Shown: positions 26,307 through 36,476, counted from the first letter of the stretch. The stretch is DNA of 64,000 nucleotides from Halalkalibacter hemicellulosilyticusJCM 9152 (GCF_000513115.1 NZ_BAUU01000006.1:62001-126000), one strand, 5' to 3'. The notes: a model not told the origin generated them from the sequence alone. Translations and numbers: made by a program.

Positions 26307-26708
26307 ATGATTAAATCTACCGTATCTATGAAGAATGCTGTTGCCTTGTTTTTTGTGATGCTTTTATTGACTTTAGCTCTAGCGACTCCTAGCTCTGCAG
26401 CATCATACAATTATCAATTTTTAGATGATAATGAGAATTATTCAGCTCATGCTAGTTCATTTATTGTTGGAGATGCAATATTTAATGGTGGTTCAACGGT
26501 AACAATTACGTTAGAGGATGCTACGATTTTAGGTGATTTATTAGTTTGGGACGGAAGTAGCTTTGTTGCAGCTGATCGTGCTGTTGATGGAGATGGAAAT
26601 GTTCAATTTACATTTGATATCGCCAATTTGGACAACTTAGAAATTCAATTATATGTAAATGCAGGACCGCATAGTGGTTTTATGACGCTCTTTATTGAAT
26701 GGCTATAA
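26307..26708 (+). CDS. Small secreted NEAT-like protein
   Basis: The 133-residue protein has a signal peptide with a cleavage site near residue 31 (ATPSSAAS). The remainder is a beta-sandwich-like domain ending FDIANLDNLEIQLYVNAG, the pattern seen at the end of NEAT domains, but the heme-binding YxxxY motif is missing. Fur boxes upstream and a clear NEAT protein downstream support a role in heme or iron capture, like secreted IsdX-type hemophores. AAAGGGATG precedes the ATG. The NEAT assignment is inference. Confidence 0.65.
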   Translation: MIKSTVSMKNAVALFFVMLLLTLALATPSSAASYNYQFLDDNENYSAHASSFIVGDAIFNGGSTVTITLEDATILGDLLVWDGSSFVAADRAVDGDGNVQFTFDIANLDNLEIQLYVNAGPHSGFMTLFIEWL

Positions 26709-26750
26709 TTTAATGAGAAGTAATGAGCAGAGATAGCAATGTCTGCTAGG

Positions 26751-26788
26751 TATCTTGAGAGGAGGGAGTTGCACCTCTCAAGATATTT
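26751..26788 (+). terminator. Hairpin between the two NEAT-region genes
   Basis: TATCTTGAGAGG (26751-26762) pairs perfectly with CCTCTCAAGATA (26774-26785), with TTT following. It may act as a partial terminator that lowers expression of the downstream anchored protein. Confidence 0.7.
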
Positions 26789-26894
26789 AAAGGTGTAGCT
26801 TTGTTCATTGCACGAGAGGGTGTTTCAAAAGGTCAACACCCTCTATCATATCGCTCATTTTTCAATGACACTTTTTATAAGGAGAGGGAGCACA

Positions 26895-29084
26895 TTGAAG
26901 CAAAAGTCATTTGCTAGTTTTATAATTGTGATGCTGCTCATTTCACAACTACTTCCCGGAGTAGCGACTACATACGCTGAGAAAAGCGACTTACCAGATG
27001 GAGTATATGAAGCAGACTACCGATATTTAAAGGATGGATCATCAGAAACATCTGCTGCGCATGGGTATTTATACGTCGAGAATACAGGCAGATTTATTGT
27101 GGAAGCGGAGCAAATTTTCTTCGAGCATGAGATAACGGCTGAAAATGAAGGGTATATTCCTTATATTGGCTTCAGGCTACCAGGCTATCCGAAGGCAACG
27201 ATTTCTGGTGCTGATATAACCGGTATGGATGGTTATCAGGAAGTGGAGCCGAGTTTAGTTGATCAAGCTGACGAGAATGGAAATTATGTCGTTCGGTATG
27301 AGTTGGAAGAGGTAACAAAGGCACCAGATATCTTAATTCATGTGTATATGGAAGGTGTCCCTGGATTTCCTGGTGGAGTGTATGATTATTGGTATAATGT
27401 GCAACTAGAAATTGATACGAGCACACTTCCGATTGAAGTTGAAGCTGACAAAACATCATTAATCGATTTGATCGCTGAAGCAGAGGCGCTATTTGAAGCG
27501 ATCCCACCGAGTGGCACATTCATTCCTAATGTGATCTCTGATGGCGAGCATACGTATAGTACGTCTCAAATCAATAATCGATTAACGAATGCTAAAAATG
27601 TCGTTAATGATCCAAGTGCGTCACAAGCTGAAGTTGAAGCTGTGTCTAATAATTTGCAAGTAGCTATGGATTCTGTGAAGAGAGATCAGTACTTTGAGAC
27701 AGGCACTTTACGTTTTATCGTATTAGATTCAATGGAGGAAGATGCAGCATTGTCTGAACACACTGGAGACTTTGGTGAAGAGGTAGCTATATTAGAACAA
27801 TTTGGAACTCACCAAGCTTGGGTGAATATTCCTGTAGTAGGAATGTCTGATGATTTAGATATTCGTTCATCAATGGCTCCTGCTAATGGTGAGGTTAGAG
27901 AAACGTTTGTTGCCCCAATACCATTTGTACGTAAAGAAACAGAAGAAATTATCTGGTATCAAGCGAGTGTTAGGCATGCGAATGCAGACGACAGTGTTTG
28001 GCAAGGATTAACCTTTTTAAGGTATAGCGATGAAGGTGTGGAAAAAGAGGTTTATTTGAGCTTTAATGTGAGTCAGCTAAATGAATTAGAAGAGTTATTC
28101 TTATTAGCTGAAGCCTTTAATGAAACAGCAGAAATTGGCACAGCAAATGGTCAATTTGATGCGGACCATGATGTGCAAGAAAACTTACAAAGTGCAATGG
28201 AACAAGCAGGGCGAGTATCGAGTAATCTTGCAGCGACTAGACCGGAAATTGCCGAAGCTTATGAACGTTTGGATGAGGCAATCACTGAGTTTTTGAGTAA
28301 AAAGCAATTAGAAGCTGGTCAATATGAGCTGCAATTAGCCGATATAAGTGAGGAGCTAGCAGATTACGTTGATTCTATTTATATGAATGTCGACGAGGAT
28401 GGAACGATTGATCTTGAAGTGACACGACGAGAAGAAACAACTCAAGTTGAGCTAGTCAGTCAAAAGGATGGAGAAGCGGTTGCTTCCAGTGATGAAGGTG
28501 GTCGCACCTATTTGTTCTCAAATATTGATTTAACAAATGCTTACCAATTGACTGTACAACATCAAGGTGGTCAGGAGCAGGTGTTTGTTACTTATTTTGC
28601 TATGATTTCTAGTCAGGTTGTTGAAGAAGAGCCGCCAGGAAATGAAGAAGATCAACCTAGTAACGAGGAAGAACCGCCAGGAAATGAAGAAGATCAACCT
28701 AGTAACGAGGAAGAACCGCCAGGAAATGAAGAAGATCAACCTAGTAACGAGGAAGAACCCCCAGGTGATGAAGGAGACCAACCTAGTAACGAAGAAGAGC
28801 CTCCAGTCAATGGAGGAGACCAATCGGGTAACGAAGAAGACCCACCAGGTAATGGAGGTGGTCAACTAGAAAATGAAGAAGAAGTAAACGGAGATGAGGA
28901 TCGTCTTCAAGAAAAGTCTCCTGACAATGGTGAGAAACAAGCGACTGGAGAATCGTCTAATGAGAGCTCAGGTAAAGTTTTACCTAAGACATCTACTAAT
29001 CTGTATATGTTACTGTTGCTTGGTTCGGCGATGATTTTGTTGGGAGGATTCGCTTATTTGTATATGAGGAAAAGGCTAGTATAA
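26895..29084 (+). CDS. Cell-wall-anchored NEAT-domain protein
   Basis: The 729-residue protein has a signal peptide (1-28), a NEAT domain (about 34-175) opening LPDGVYEADYRYLKDGSSE and carrying the heme-ligand motif YDYWY (163-167), a helical FIVAR-like stretch (about 185-265), a second beta domain with a NEAT-like end, another helical stretch, six 14-residue repeats, and a sorting signal LPKTS (696-700) followed by a membrane span and RKR. LPxTS/A signals suit the sortase D type of Bacillus. TTG at 26895 with GGAGAGGGAG is preferred over the in-frame ATG at 26808. It probably binds heme at the cell surface under Fur control. Confidence 0.85.
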   Translation: MKQKSFASFIIVMLLISQLLPGVATTYAEKSDLPDGVYEADYRYLKDGSSETSAAHGYLYVENTGRFIVEAEQIFFEHEITAENEGYIPYIGFRLPGYPKATISGADITGMDGYQEVEPSLVDQADENGNYVVRYELEEVTKAPDILIHVYMEGVPGFPGGVYDYWYNVQLEIDTSTLPIEVEADKTSLIDLIAEAEALFEAIPPSGTFIPNVISDGEHTYSTSQINNRLTNAKNVVNDPSASQAEVEAVSNNLQVAMDSVKRDQYFETGTLRFIVLDSMEEDAALSEHTGDFGEEVAILEQFGTHQAWVNIPVVGMSDDLDIRSSMAPANGEVRETFVAPIPFVRKETEEIIWYQASVRHANADDSVWQGLTFLRYSDEGVEKEVYLSFNVSQLNELEELFLLAEAFNETAEIGTANGQFDADHDVQENLQSAMEQAGRVSSNLAATRPEIAEAYERLDEAITEFLSKKQLEAGQYELQLADISEELADYVDSIYMNVDEDGTIDLEVTRREETTQVELVSQKDGEAVASSDEGGRTYLFSNIDLTNAYQLTVQHQGGQEQVFVTYFAMISSQVVEEEPPGNEEDQPSNEEEPPGNEEDQPSNEEEPPGNEEDQPSNEEEPPGDEGDQPSNEEEPPVNGGDQSGNEEDPPGNGGGQLENEEEVNGDEDRLQEKSPDNGEKQATGESSNESSGKVLPKTSTNLYMLLLLGSAMILLGGFAYLYMRKRLV
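28629..28880 (+). repeat. Six 42-base tandem repeats encoding an acidic Pro/Glu stalk
   Basis: The units begin at 28629, 28671, 28713, 28755, 28797 and 28839. The first three code EPPGNEEDQPSNEE almost identically, and later ones drift (PPGDEGD, PPVNGGD, PPGNGGG). They form the wall-spanning spacer of the NEAT protein and are prone to copy-number change. Confidence 0.9.
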
Positions 29085-29094
29085 TAATTGCAAG

Positions 29095-29128
29095 GTGCTT
29101 CAAGAATATATACTTTGAAGCACTTTTT
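29095..29128 (+). terminator. Terminator of the NEAT protein gene
   Basis: GTGCTTCAA (29095-29103) pairs with TTGAAGCAC (29115-29123), followed by five T. Confidence 0.88.
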
Positions 29129-29302
29129 CATATCCTAGAACCTAAACGATAAGTTAATATATTATTTTCTAAGTTCGTTTTTACTTTTGCTGAATAAAAG
29201 ATAATTAAGAAAATGAACGTTTTTAATGGAGGAATCATCACTTTTTTTATTGTTTTGTTTATTTTATACTTAATAAAATATAAATAATTAAGTAAAAAAA
29301 TA

Positions 29303-29330
29303 TTGAATTATAAATTAATTTAAGTATAAT
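29303..29330 (+). promoter_or_regulatory. Promoter of the mannanase gene
   Basis: TTGAAT (29303-29308), 16 bases, TATAAT (29325-29330). The preceding 170 bases after the terminator are AT-rich and hold nothing else recognisable. Confidence 0.65.
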
Positions 29331-29337
29331 AGTTTTT

Positions 29338-29351
29338 ATCAAGCGCTTACA
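29338..29351 (-). promoter_or_regulatory. Candidate cre (CcpA) site at the mannanase promoter
   Basis: Read on the minus strand, TGTAAGCGCTTGAT matches 11 of 14 positions of TGWAANCGNTNWCA. It lies right at the expected transcription start, where CcpA binding would repress in the presence of glucose. Confidence 0.5.
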
Positions 29352-29398
29352 TTTGGAAGGTGTTTGTACATTAGATAAATTATGGAGGAGGTTTTGTT

Positions 29399-32300
29399 GT
29401 GGATATATTAAGAAAGTGTGTACTTGTACTATTGGCCTTACTATTGTTGTTACCTACGACATCAACGGCATTTTCTGAAAGCGCTTCTACTAATGAGAGA
29501 GTGCTAAATTTATCTGATCCGAATGCGACACGCTATACGAAGGAATTGTTTGCGTTTCTTCAAGACGTGAGTGGTGAGCAAGTGTTGTTCGGGCAACAGC
29601 ATGCAACAGATGAAGGGTTGACTCTGACAGGTGAAGGAAATCGAATTGGTTCAACTGAGTCGGAGGTGAAGAATGCAGTAGGTGATTATCCAGCTGTTTT
29701 GGGTGGGATACGAACAGCTTGGATGGTCGTGAAAAGCCAGGTACAGATGTGGAAAGTCAAGAGCAACGAATTTTAAATACAGCAGAATCGATGAAAGTGG
29801 CACATGAATTAGGAGGGATCATCACATTAAGTATGCATCCGGATAACTTTGTTACCGGTCATTACTATGGCGATACGGATGGTAACGTCGTTCAAGAAAT
29901 ATTGCCAGGTGGCTCCAAGCACAATGAATTTAACGCTTGGCTAGATAATATTGCTGCCCTAGCACATGAATTAGTTGATGATAATGGAGAGCCTATTCCG
30001 GTTATCTTCCGTCCATTCCATGAGCAAACAGGTTCGTGGTTTTGGTGGGGTGCGAGCACAACAACTCCTGAGCAATACAAAGCGATTTTTCGATATACAG
30101 TCGAATACTTAAGAGATGCAAAGGGTGTTCATAACTTTTTATATGGATTCTCCCCTGGTGCGGGTCCTGCTGGCGATCTAGATCGATATTTAGAAACGTA
30201 CCCAGGTGATAATTATGTCGATATCTTAGGTATTGATAATTATGATAGTAAGTCAAATGCGGGGTCAGACGCTTGGTTATCTGGAATGGTAAAAGATTTA
30301 GCGATGATCTCGAAATTAGCAGAGGAAAGAGGGAAGGTATCAGCCTTTACTGAATTTGGATACAGCGCTGAAGGGATGAGTCAAACGGGTGATGCGTTAG
30401 ATTGGTATACACGTGTGTTAAATGCGATAAAAGCAGATGAAGATGCGCGAAACATATCCTACATGCTAACGTGGGCTAACTTTGGGTGGCCTAATAATAT
30501 ATTTGTTCCGTATCGTGATGTGAATGGGGATTTAGGTGGAGATCATGAGTTATTACCTGACTTTGTACAGTTTTATGAAGATGAATACTCAGCATTTCGT
30601 GAAGATATAAATGAAAGTGTTTACAATCGTAATGAGAGTTATATTGTTGCGGATCATGAGCCATTTATGTATGTTGTTTCCCCTACGACAGGTACATATA
30701 TAACAGGCTCGTCTGTTGTCTTACGAGCGAAAGTAGTTAACGATGAGGATCCGTCCGTTACGTATCAAGTGGCGGGTTCTGAAGAAGTCTATGAGATGAC
30801 TTTAGATGAAAATGGGTATTACTCTGCTGATTATATTCCTACTGCTCCTAAGAATGGAGCTCTGTAGATATCGTTATTAACTACCATTCTGGAGACGAGT
30901 TAATCGTTTCCGAGGAAGTAAGGCTTTATCTTCAAGTGCCAGAAATATCGATTAAGAAGCTAACGTTTGATGAAGGTCTTGATGGAGTGAAAAGCAATGG
31001 TACTTGGCCGGAAGACTTAGATAGTCAATTGTCACATGCGGTTGTGGATGGGAACGGTATGTTAAAGTTTGAAGTCGATGGAATGCCGGTTGATGAGACG
31101 TGGCAGGAATTAAAGCTTGAGTTAGACGGGCTTGGGGAGGAACTTGCTCACGTAACGAGGCTGAAGTTTGATGCGTTTATTCCTACTACTGCTGGTGAAG
31201 GGGATGTGGAGGCTTCCGTACAATTACCTCCTGATTGGGAGACGAAGTTTGCCACAGATCGCCATTCGTTAGGCGAGTTAGAAGATGTAGAGATTGGTGG
31301 TACCCAGTATAAGCATTTTCCGGTTTCGATTGATGTAACGGGTGCTGGTCAAGCTGAGTCAATTGCATTTTCGTTAATTGGTAGTCAATTAAATATGTTA
31401 GATGCTTTCTATATTGATAATGTTGAGCTTTTAAATGCGTATGTTCAGACGCCGTTAGATCCATGGCTGGTTGATGATTTCGAAGGGTATTTGGGTGATG
31501 ATGCCCTGCTACATCGTAATTATTCAAGCAATGGTGACCCGATTACATTAAGACTCTCTTCTGAGTATAAGAATAATGGTGAATATGGGTTAGAGTACGA
31601 TTATACGATCGGTAGTATGGGTTACGCAGGGAGACAAACATCTCTTGGACCTGTTAATTGGACGGGTGCGAATGCGTTTGAGTTTTGGCTAAAACATGAT
31701 GGCACAGAGCATCATTTAACGGTGCAAATTCAAATAGGTGGCGTGAGCTTTGAATATAACGTGGAATTGGACGAGCCTTATGAAGGGATGGTTCGTATAC
31801 CTTTTGGTGACTTTGCACCTGCTGGATGGGAATCCAATCAAACAGCTATAATTGATCAAAGCCGTTTGGAGAGAGTGAGCCAGTTTGCTCTTTATGTAGG
31901 TGGAGGTCAAGGTGAAGGAGTGCTTTATTTTGATGACTTACGAGCTGTATATGATGAAAATGCAGCAGAAGTACCTGAAGCGCCAGATTCGGAGGATAAG
32001 GAAGTAGAGCCTATAATATATCAGTTTGAAACAGACCTAGAAGGATGGAGTGGTTCGCAGGCTCAAATTGTAGATGGTCATATGAAAGCTGTTGTGCAGT
32101 TAGGTGACGGCATCACGTCGGAGGTTCAGAAGACATCTGGTTACAATTTAACTGATTATCGTTACATTGTGGCAAATGTAACACATGATGAATCAGGGAC
32201 GATAGCTGATGAGGCATTGTTAGGAAAGCTATTTGTGAAATCTGGCGGTGACTGGAGCTGGTCTGATTCTGGTGAGCAAGAGATTAATAGAGATGGATAT

Positions 32301-32813
32301 TCCCAAATTATTTATGATATAAGTGAACTAAATTCGAGAGAGTCTATCCAAGAAATTGGGATTGAATTTATCGGTCCTACTGGATCTGAAGGAACAACGA
32401 ATGCTTACATTGACTATGTTGCCATTGTAACAAGCTTAGATGAGCTTCCAGAAGAAGCTGACAATGGGAGTGGAGAAGATCCTGAAGTTGACCCCGATCC
32501 TGGTATAGATCCAGATCCTGAAGTAGATCCCGACCCGGATCCTGACCCAGGTAAGAAAAAAGAAGGTACGGACGAAGATGATCATGATAATGGAGGTTCG
32601 AAAGGTAAGTCTGGTGAAACTCCTAAACCATCGGAAGGAGATCCGGGTGAAAAGACTATAGATGACAAAGAGCTTGAAGTCGTTAAAGGTGATTCGGAAG
32701 ATGAACTACCGAATACAGCAACAAATATTTATAGCATTTTACTAGCAGGTTTGCTGTTAATATTTGCTGGAGGGTTAGCAATTTTAATTAGAAAACGTTC
32801 GGTTGCAAATTAA
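29399..32813 (+). pseudogene. Wall-anchored GH26 beta-mannanase with carbohydrate-binding domains, two frameshifts
   Basis: The signal peptide (about 1-27) is followed by a GH26 catalytic domain with acid/base E in FRPFHEQTGSWFWWG and nucleophile E in AFTEFGYSAEG. Then come an Ig-like stretch, a CBM27-like domain (KKLTFDEGLDGVKSNG), a CBM11-like domain (LVDDFEGYLGDDALL), another jelly-roll domain, an Asp-Pro linker and the sorting signal LPNTA with a membrane anchor. The frame breaks near 29703, where one more G gives VLGWDTNSLDGREKPGTD, and near 30860, where one more base gives GALVDIVINYHSG. The rebuilt protein has about 1138 residues. It would cut mannan at the cell surface. Confidence 0.88.
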
Positions 32814-32824
32814 TAGCTTGAGAT

Positions 32825-32973
32825 AAAGAGGCTAGGACAAAACAAAAGTGTTTAGCTGAGAATCCGAACCATTTAGATAACGTAGCGAAGTATATTTCAG
32901 GAGCGGTGAATGTGCTCCACTCTAGATTTGTTCGGTATCTCACTAATGAAAATACTTTTGTCCCAGCCTCTTT
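32825..32973. repeat. 149-base interspersed element, copy B
   Basis: Nearly identical to 13159-13306, with one extra base and a few substitutions. Inverted ends AAAGAGGCTAGGACAAAAC and ACTTTTGTCCCAGCCTCTTT are better preserved here. It lies 11 bases after the mannanase stop. The rest of the spacer to 33088 shows nothing recognisable. Confidence 0.85.
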
Positions 32974-33088
32974 GCTTGTTTCGAGTGTTCATGACGGCTC
33001 GAATCAGGCTTTTAAACATGCAAAAGTTACGGATCTTGCCTAAGGTATTGAAATTTGTGAGGAGACCGAGTGTTTCAGTCTCTCGCTC

Positions 33089-33628
33089 TTATCGTTGGAA
33101 TTCCGTTTGCTTTTGTAATGCTTCTAGCCTTTTTACGAGTGCGCGAAAACGAGCTTCATCACGATTGTCGAGTGCTTCATTAATTTGATTCTTTAACATG
33201 GTTAACTCAATGAGTGCGTCAACTTCATTACTATCTTGTTTAAATTGCTTGTATCGCTTAAAGGAATCTTTCCTCGGTGTTTCGACTAACTGTACGTAAC
33301 GTTGATTCGATTGTTTTCCGTAGAAATGGAGAATTAAATAGATTTTGTCGGCGGGATTGGCTAATAAATCTCCGAGTGCTTTGGATACATCCTCTGTCTT
33401 TTGATTGTGGTAATAATATACAAAACCGACCTCGTCTGAGCTAGTACTCGAAATAACTATCGTACGCTCCCGTTGCTGAATGGTTTCTGTAAATGTGACA
33501 TTTTCAAGAATGTGATGCTTTTTTATGATGTGATCCAGTAGCATTCGTGCGTCTTTATGCTTTAACTGGTGCTGATCTAGAAACCACCTTAGGAAACTTC
33601 TTTTCTCTGAAGCAGATACCCAATTCAT
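33089..33628 (-). CDS. ypiB: UPF0302/YpiB-family protein with IDEAL domain
   Basis: The 179-residue protein has the UPF0302 N-terminal domain (SASEKRSFLRWFLDQHQLK, as in B. subtilis YpiB) and a C-terminal IDEAL motif (QINEALDNRDEARFRALVKR). The family is restricted to Bacillales and its exact function is not established. Longer in-frame starts exist up to 33757, but the ATG at 33628 has GGTGGGG before it and gives the family length of 179. It is divergent from the GNAT gene. Confidence 0.85.
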   Translation of the reverse strand: MNWVSASEKRSFLRWFLDQHQLKHKDARMLLDHIIKKHHILENVTFTETIQQRERTIVISSTSSDEVGFVYYYHNQKTEDVSKALGDLLANPADKIYLILHFYGKQSNQRYVQLVETPRKDSFKRYKQFKQDSNEVDALIELTMLKNQINEALDNRDEARFRALVKRLEALQKQTEFQR

Positions 33629-33755
33629 AGAACCCCACCCTATCGAAATCTTTAATACTATCATAACATGTTCTTGAGCAAGATTAAAAAAAGACGCTAA
33701 CATCTCTGTTCTTGATTGAATAAGGTAAATCAACAAGAGGAGAGGGGTATTTGTC

Positions 33756-34169
33756 ATGGTTATACGTAGGGCAACTGATTACGAGCGAATGCGTATTAAA
33801 GAATATGGTGAGACGGTTCAAAAGGAGGCGACCTTAGGCTATTTGCAAACGAGTACACCGATGAATGAATATGGACCTTGTGAATATTGGGTACTCGATC
33901 GTGACGGAGTTTGTGGATGGATCGTCATTGGGGAGACGCTGGCACCATTTAAAAATGTTGTGAGTGCTATGGTCTTTGAGTTATATGTCTTACCGCGTTA
34001 TCGGAAGAAAGGCTATGGAGAGATGTTAATGAGAGCGGCACTAGGTGAGTTTCGGCAAAGAGGATACCGAACAGCGCATCTTAACGTGTTTGCGAACAAT
34101 CGAGCTAAGGAACTCTACAAACGTTTAGGTTTTGACGAAATTTCAACGATTATGGAGACTGAATTATAA
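33756..34169 (+). CDS. GNAT-family N-acetyltransferase
   Basis: The 137-residue protein has the GNAT acetyl-CoA loop RKKGYGEMLM (about 86-95, RxxGxG type), the preceding strand MVFELYVLPRYR and the end LNVFANNRAKELYKRLGF, all typical of the fold. It transfers an acetyl group to an amine of an unknown small molecule or protein. GAGGAGAGGGG lies just upstream of the ATG. It appears to stand alone. Confidence 0.9.
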   Translation: MVIRRATDYERMRIKEYGETVQKEATLGYLQTSTPMNEYGPCEYWVLDRDGVCGWIVIGETLAPFKNVVSAMVFELYVLPRYRKKGYGEMLMRAALGEFRQRGYRTAHLNVFANNRAKELYKRLGFDEISTIMETEL

Positions 34170-34351
34170 CGGATAATCCTGCATTAAAAGGTTTGCTCGT
34201 TATCATTTCTATACATAGTGCTTCTTATTTATAGGAATGATCGATGAGTAACCATACATATAAGGATATTTGTAAACGATATCATCCATTTGCTGTTAAG
34301 GTCTGTTAAGATGATCCTATAGCTAAATGATCCTGAAGGGTGGAAATGACA

Positions 34352-35332
34352 ATGAATGTAAATGTAGCAATTGTAGGTACTGGTGGATTTAGTCGAATGC
34401 ATGCGGAAATTTTAGCAGAAATGAATGACGTTTGTGTTAAGGCTTTTTGTGGGACGAGTATGAAAAAAGCAGCTTCTATTGCTCAGGAATTTAATGCTAC
34501 ACCTTATGAAAACATAGATCAGATGCTCGCTGAAGAGGAGATCGACGCTCTTTATATATGTGTGCCACCATTTGCTCATGGCGAAATTGAACAGAGGGCG
34601 ATTGACCGCAAGATACCATTTTTCGTTGAAAAGCCGTTAGGAGTAAAAGGTGAAGAGCCTCAGCGAATTGAAGAGCAAGTCAAGCGATACAATCTGATTA
34701 CATCGGTGGGCTACCACTTTCGTTATCAGGAGACCGTTATACATATGAAGGAATACTTACAAGCCAAAACCATAGGGATGGCGACAGGAAGATGGATCGG
34801 AAGTATGCCAGAGGTGGCTTGGTGGCGAGACCAAAAGCGTTCTGGCGGTCAATTTATCGAACAAACGACTCATATCGTAGATCTTTTAAGGTATGTTGCT
34901 GGAGAAGTGAAGGAAGTTTATGCGTCTTATGCAACACGAGCGATGGACAAAAAGTACGACGGTGTCTCCGTTGCCGATGTTGGATCTGTCATATTAACAC
35001 TTGAAAATGGTAGTGTTGCCACGATTATAAATACGTGTATCGTTCCAGGGAACTTGTCTGATGTCGCTCTATCGATATATACGAGTGAAGGGATTTTAGA
35101 GTGGACACCTGAACGTTTAAAGGAGTGTATAGGTGAACATGTTCACGAGCACGATAATACGTGCAATCCGTATAAACGGGAAAGTGAAGCGTTTATTTAT
35201 GCGGTTCAAACAGGGGATCGATCACGCATTCTATCAAGCTATGAAGATGCTTACAAGACCTTTAAAGTGACAGAAGCAGCTTTACATTCAGCAAATAGTG
35301 GGGCAACGGTAGCGTTAGAAGATGAGTGTTAA
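34352..35332 (+). CDS. Gfo/Idh/MocA-family oxidoreductase
   Basis: The 326-residue NAD(P)-dependent enzyme has the N-terminal Rossmann motif GTGGFSRMHAE, the family EKP motif (FFVEKPLG, lysine near 97) and the catalytic-region histidine in IEQTTHIVDLLRYV. The C-terminal domain is the beta-sheet substrate domain. Such enzymes oxidise or reduce sugars and inositols. Two earlier in-frame starts exist, but AAGGG at 34336-34340 suits the ATG at 34352. Its substrate is unknown; the agmatine genes follow after about 70-110 bases. Confidence 0.9.
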   Translation: MNVNVAIVGTGGFSRMHAEILAEMNDVCVKAFCGTSMKKAASIAQEFNATPYENIDQMLAEEEIDALYICVPPFAHGEIEQRAIDRKIPFFVEKPLGVKGEEPQRIEEQVKRYNLITSVGYHFRYQETVIHMKEYLQAKTIGMATGRWIGSMPEVAWWRDQKRSGGQFIEQTTHIVDLLRYVAGEVKEVYASYATRAMDKKYDGVSVADVGSVILTLENGSVATIINTCIVPGNLSDVALSIYTSEGILEWTPERLKECIGEHVHEHDNTCNPYKRESEAFIYAVQTGDRSRILSSYEDAYKTFKVTEAALHSANSGATVALEDEC

Positions 35333-35441
35333 AGAAGAAACCGATGAGAGTAAGATTGGCATGTATTCCTTATTGTATCGTTTATTATTTTGAGGTAAGA
35401 TGTTGCTTGCAAGTATTTTGACTGAGAAAGAGATGGATAAG

Positions 35442-36476
35442 ATGAGTAAACGATATTTCATGCCGCCAGAATGGGAGACACATGCGCGTACACTCATTTC
35501 ATGGCCAGTTCGAGAATCAATGGTTTATCCGAGTGATTATAAGAAGGTTATGGATGGCTATAGAGAAATCATTGATGCGATTGCAGAATTTGAGCCGGTT
35601 ACTGTGTTAGCTCACCCTTTAGAGCTTGAGAAAGTCCGTGAACATTTCCATAATGATCAAATTGATATCATTGCATTGGAGCATGATGACGCGTGGCTTC
35701 GAGACAATGGGCCGACGTTTGTAAGGGATGAGCATAATCAAATATTTGGTATGAATTGGAAATTTAATGCTTGGGGGGAGAAATATACCCCATATGATTT
35801 AGATAATGAGGTTGCTGGGCATATTTTGACTCACTTTGGTATAGATCAGCTTGATGTTCCTCTTGTCATGGAAGGTGGATCGATCCACGTTGACGGTGAA
35901 GGGACATTGATTACAACAGAAGAGTGCCTGTTAAATCGAAATCGTAATCCACATCTTACGAAAGCGGAAATTGAAGGCACGTTAAAGCGCGTGCTAGGAA
36001 TTGAAAAGATTATTTGGTTAAAGCGTGGCCTAAGTGGTGATGAAACAGATGGTCATGTTGATAACATTGCTTGCTTTGCTGCACCTGGGAAGGTAATGAT
36101 GCAAGTATGTAACGACCTTCAAGATGAAAATTACGACATTACACAGGAGAATATGGCGATTTTAAAAGACGAACATGATGCACAGGGGCGAAAACTTGAG
36201 GTGATTGAGATTGAACAACCACCTGCAGCTTATGTTAATGGCCAACGTCTAACATTAAGTTATATTAATTTTTACTTTGTTAACAATGGAATTATTTTAC
36301 CCGTGTTTGGAGGAGAAGCGACAGATACTGATCGTCAAGCGCAGGTGATACTGCAAAAGACATTTCCGACAAGAAGTGTGCGAACCGTGGATGGGCGTGC
36401 CATTATAAAGGAAGGTGGAAATGTCCATTGTACAACCCAACAAATGATAAATGGACTGAAAAAGTTTGGCTTTTAA
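35442..36476 (+). CDS. aguA: Agmatine deiminase
   Basis: The enzyme converts agmatine to N-carbamoylputrescine and ammonia. It has the family opening MPPEWETHARTLISWP, the motifs WLRDNGPTFV and GDETDGHVDNIACF with catalytic Asp and His, and the nucleophilic cysteine in GGNVHCTTQQ near the C-terminus. The frame is open from 35400 (GAGGT four bases before that ATG), which would add 14 residues. The start at 35442 gives the usual N-terminus but has a weak AAAGAG site, so the start is uncertain. It forms an operon with aguB, 36 bases downstream. Confidence 0.94.
   Translation: MSKRYFMPPEWETHARTLISWPVRESMVYPSDYKKVMDGYREIIDAIAEFEPVTVLAHPLELEKVREHFHNDQIDIIALEHDDAWLRDNGPTFVRDEHNQIFGMNWKFNAWGEKYTPYDLDNEVAGHILTHFGIDQLDVPLVMEGGSIHVDGEGTLITTEECLLNRNRNPHLTKAEIEGTLKRVLGIEKIIWLKRGLSGDETDGHVDNIACFAAPGKVMMQVCNDLQDENYDITQENMAILKDEHDAQGRKLEVIEIEQPPAAYVNGQRLTLSYINFYFVNNGIILPVFGGEATDTDRQAQVILQKTFPTRSVRTVDGRAIIKEGGNVHCTTQQMINGLKKFGF

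Noticed and set aside
27172-27519. Antisense ORF of 115 codons within the NEAT gene
   Set aside because: No ribosome site, unlikely composition, and it mirrors the codons of a well-supported gene. The same applies to other long antisense frames, such as 28530-28865 and 43406-43957.
28629-28880. Regular 42-base repeats that might suggest a CRISPR array
   Set aside because: The units are contiguous, with no spacers, and are in frame in the NEAT protein gene, coding an acidic proline-rich stalk.
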